Shown here: positions 20,101-21,971 of the stretch, in pieces
Layout: each line of letters starts with the position of its first letter
How positions within the stretch are numbered: the stretch's first letter is position 1
Origin: Pigoraptor chileana
Lineage: Eukaryota > Opisthokonta > Filasterea
Direction: 5' to 3'
Assembly (NCBI GenBank): GCA_943704495.1
Contig: CALSCR010003028.1
Coordinates: forward strand, 1-21,971
DNA length: 21,971 bases
The notes under the pieces: model-generated
Told to the model about the DNA's origin: nothing
Databases searched by the model: none
Seen by the model: only the letters and a program-made list of their open reading frames with translations
Program-made: the position numbers and the translations under genes

Positions 20101-20801
20101 CCCACCGGACGTCTGCAGCAGTCCAGGTGCCTGTGGATGTGATGGTCTTGATCACGTCGTCCTTGAGCATGCGCAATATGTCCGCAACAAGCTCCATAAC
20201 CTCAAACTGAACGGTGCGCCCCGAGGATGTTGTGACGGTGATGGTCTGATTGACACCCTCGAACAGTCGCGCCTTGAAATTCTTTACGAGTGCGAGATCG
20301 CCGCGCTTGTGCCCTTCCTTCAAGAAGGTGGAGACGGCAGTGTAACCCCATGCGACGAGCGTCTTGATGCCACTGGAATGCAAGTGCGGGACGTTGCAAA
20401 AATACCAAATACTATATCAAAAAATATACATTATCCTCAACTGAAGGTGTTGTGTGTGTGAGCCGCTCCTCGCAATCGTGGCGGCCCGCAAGTGAGCGAA
20501 AGCCCTTACGATTCTCTGTGCACGGGAACTTTCACTGGGAGCCATATAACAATACCAATCTGGTTGAGTGGACGTGGCAGAAAGTGTGATGCTGTACTCA
20601 CTTGTCGGTGACAGAATAAAGAAGCTGCGTCGGCGCCTTGGTGTCGGACTCGAAATTTGCGCTATTTGCTTCCGGCCAGTCGTACTTGACGCGGATAGTC
20701 TGCTCGGTGTGTACTTTTGTGGCTACGGCGTCAAATGCATACCCCGACTGCGCATCCCCAAAATCAACTGCCACCACATTGCACCCTCCTCTTGATCCCA
20801 C
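17200..20801 (-). pseudogene. HSPA12-like Hsp70 ATPase fused to a dynamin-like GTPase (frame-broken)
   Basis: Exon 20801-20602 (VVAVDFGDAQSGYAF, LLYSVTD), intron 20601-20373, then a long second exon 20372-17200; about 1,120 codons. ATPase half: GIKTLVAWGYTAVSTFLKEG, WVLTVPAIWD, CVEPEAVALHII, RILVVDVGGGTVDITL, CDHLVLVGGFMSS, features of HSPA12-type Hsp70s. GTPase half: P-loop VYGVVKAGKSTLL (about 18980-18945), TNILPSRPLPMTTIPI (G2), LVDMPG (G3, about 18505-18480), ALNHVD in the G4 place (His for the usual Lys), then a long helical tail ending MMKAQLNRRS and TGA. Breaks: in-frame TGA 19615-19613, frameshift near 18605, frameshift near 17785, in-frame TAG near 17730, frameshift near 17325. The frames between are well conserved, so decay is recent or some breaks are sequence errors. 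No in-frame ATG precedes the first motif; an upstream exon is likely. A decayed partial copy lies at 15465-16229. Confidence 0.85.
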
Positions 20802-21133
20802 ATTATCAGGCCGTATCGATATCTGACAAATTCGGACGGCTACAAACAGATCAGTTTATGAATCCGGACTCTGTTCAAATGCTCACCAATCAATCAGGCT
20901 TCATGCCCCACAAAGTGCCGCCCTCGCCTTTCGGATGTGCGCGCGGGTGTGTTTTTCTTTTCGTTTTTTTTTTTGGGGGGGGGTTCCCTTTCTGCCTGTG
21001 GCTGTGTGTTAGTGTAAAGTTTTACAAAACAATTTCTATCAGATATGTATGGATTTTCACATTATTTGGCGTAATTAAATTTTCACAATTCTGGCGGATA
21101 GAAGAAGAATTCCCCAGGGAGTTCCCATATATA
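20802..21133. other. 5' flank of the HSPA12-GTPase gene
   Basis: It contains a T11G9 homopolymer junction at about 20964-20983. No start exon was found. A GAAGAAGAATTCC at about 21101-21113 is a weak look-alike of a heat-shock element, not a supported one. Confidence 0.35.
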
Positions 21134-21243
21134 CACACACACACACAACACACACACTGGCGCACACACACACACACACACAACACACACACATGCGCAC
21201 ACACACACACACACGCACACATGCGCACACACACACACAAACA
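21134..21243. repeat. (CA)n microsatellite
   Basis: CACACA units with ATGCGCACAC interruptions. It lies just upstream of the minus-strand HSPA12-GTPase gene. In the orientation of that gene it is (GT)n, the orientation seen inside introns elsewhere in this window, so it may lie in a 5' intron of that gene. That placement is inference. Confidence 0.9.
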
Positions 21244-21812
21244 CGAGGTAGTTCGACTTTTTCTTGCGCCGGCTGACCCCTCGGGATGCCGACTATTATA
21301 GGTCATTGTGGTATCATGACAATCGCAAAGTAAATCAAGTGACACACAGTCCGATCAGTTTCTCATAACGCAATTGTCAGCTGCCGGACGTTCGCCGAGT
21401 AAACAACGTGTTCTGCAAAGACTTGTTTAGAGAAGAGACGGGCATTCCGTTAAGCGTCAGAAGCGAATGTAAAGTGAGAGAAGGGCAACCGCCGTCGGAA
21501 TGGGACACGCTCCTTCAATAGTCAGCCGAGTGGCGCGGGTGTCACACGGCACGCCAGTCAACATGGAGCCATTGGAGGCTGCACGCCCAAATAGACAAAG
21601 CGGATTTTAGGCGGTCAATGATGCCCCACAAATAATTATTAACTTTGCGTCATAATAAATGTCACATTGAGGTGTGGTGTATGTCCTCGGCAGTGTTTTT
21701 CATATACATTTAAAGCACGCGGCAACGTCAACCCTTCCATCCGCACAATGCAGCCCATAACCAGCAGGCGGGGCACGGGGAGCGAGAGAGACCGTTATGC
21801 CAGCAGAACTCC

Positions 21813-21814
<2 letters not shown>
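21244..21814. other. Stretch without recognised genes
   Basis: I see no ORF with a recognisable family, no tRNA-like box and no repeat with a second copy in this window. One plus ORF at 21667-21951 runs into simple repeats and is not supported. Confidence 0.4.
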
Positions 21815-21847
<33 letters not shown>

Positions 21848-21850
21848 ATG
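21815..21850. repeat. (AT)n/(GT)n simple repeat
   Basis: ATATATATATAT followed by GTGTGTGTGT, directly before the second copy of the 42-base repeat. Confidence 0.9.
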
Positions 21851-21855
21851 CAGGA

Positions 21856-21897
21856 TCAAGTCAGTGTCATAGGCGCAGTGCCCATGGACTCCACAAA
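21856..21897 (-). repeat. 42-base dispersed repeat, copy 2
   Basis: Reverse complement of 9139-9180 with a single mismatch (T for A at repeat position 21). The CT-rich flank on its 5' side (GA-rich on the plus strand, from about 21900) matches the arrangement at copy 1. Outside the 42 bases and the CT-rich flank the two loci do not align, so the repeat unit is short or its ends have diverged. Confidence 0.85.
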
Positions 21898-21971
21898 ATG
21901 CGAGAGCGAGAGACAGAGAGAGATGGAGGAAGGAGAGAGAGAGAGAGATAAACACAGAGAGAGAGAAAGAG
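21898..21971. repeat. (GA)n-rich simple sequence at the window edge
   Basis: GAGAGA units with ACAGAGAG and GATGGAGGAAGG interruptions, continuing beyond the window. Confidence 0.9.

Noticed and set aside
21101-21113. Heat-shock element upstream of the Hsp70-like gene
   Set aside because: Spacing of the GAA and TTC units does not match the known element, and HSPA12-type genes need not be heat induced.
21134-21243. CRISPR-like array
   Set aside because: The repeats are CA dinucleotides without defined repeat-spacer units, in a eukaryotic context.

Overview
The window is nuclear DNA of a single-celled (or otherwise simple) eukaryote that I cannot name. Genes are split by many GT-AG introns. 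Introns and spacers are full of (GT)n/(CA)n, poly-G and GA-rich simple sequence. The protein families are eukaryotic: SANT/Myb, FAAH-type amidase, VWA/alpha-kinase and HSPA12-like Hsp70. TGA and TAG both end clean genes, so the standard code is assumed. No rRNA, tRNA, CRISPR, bacterial operon, retroelement or DNA transposon was recognised. A 10-base N gap sits at 10410-10419.

Layout, left to right. 1-811: (GT)n tract and a probable first exon with a signal peptide (minus, 655-811). 1939-4883: a nine-exon SANT/Myb gene on the minus strand. I assembled it by hand from short exons; all eight junctions keep phase and give 356 residues. 5466-11478: a sixteen-exon amidase-signature gene of the fatty-acid-amide-hydrolase type on the plus strand; all fifteen junctions keep phase and give 579 residues. 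The SANT/Myb and amidase genes diverge from a 582-base spacer. 11479-12416: spacer with one orphan exon-like ORF. 12417-14783: an intronless 788-residue protein joining a CCCH zinc finger, a cold-shock-like fold, a VWA domain and an alpha-kinase. 15465-16229: a decayed partial copy of an HSPA12-like gene. 17200-20801: a long minus-strand gene that fuses an HSPA12-like Hsp70 ATPase to a dynamin-like GTPase. It carries several reading-frame breaks. 20802-21971: simple repeats and one copy of a 42-base dispersed repeat whose other copy lies in an amidase intron.

The genes do not form one pathway. Two intron-dense genes of general eukaryotic families lie on the left. Two multidomain signalling or chaperone genes with one intron or none, one of them duplicated, lie on the right. 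The right half looks like fast-evolving, lineage-expanded sequence. The best candidates for something undescribed are the Hsp70-dynamin fusion and the RNA-binding-type alpha-kinase. The strongest structural oddity is that intronic GT/CA tracts are oriented so that the transcript is nearly always UG-rich.
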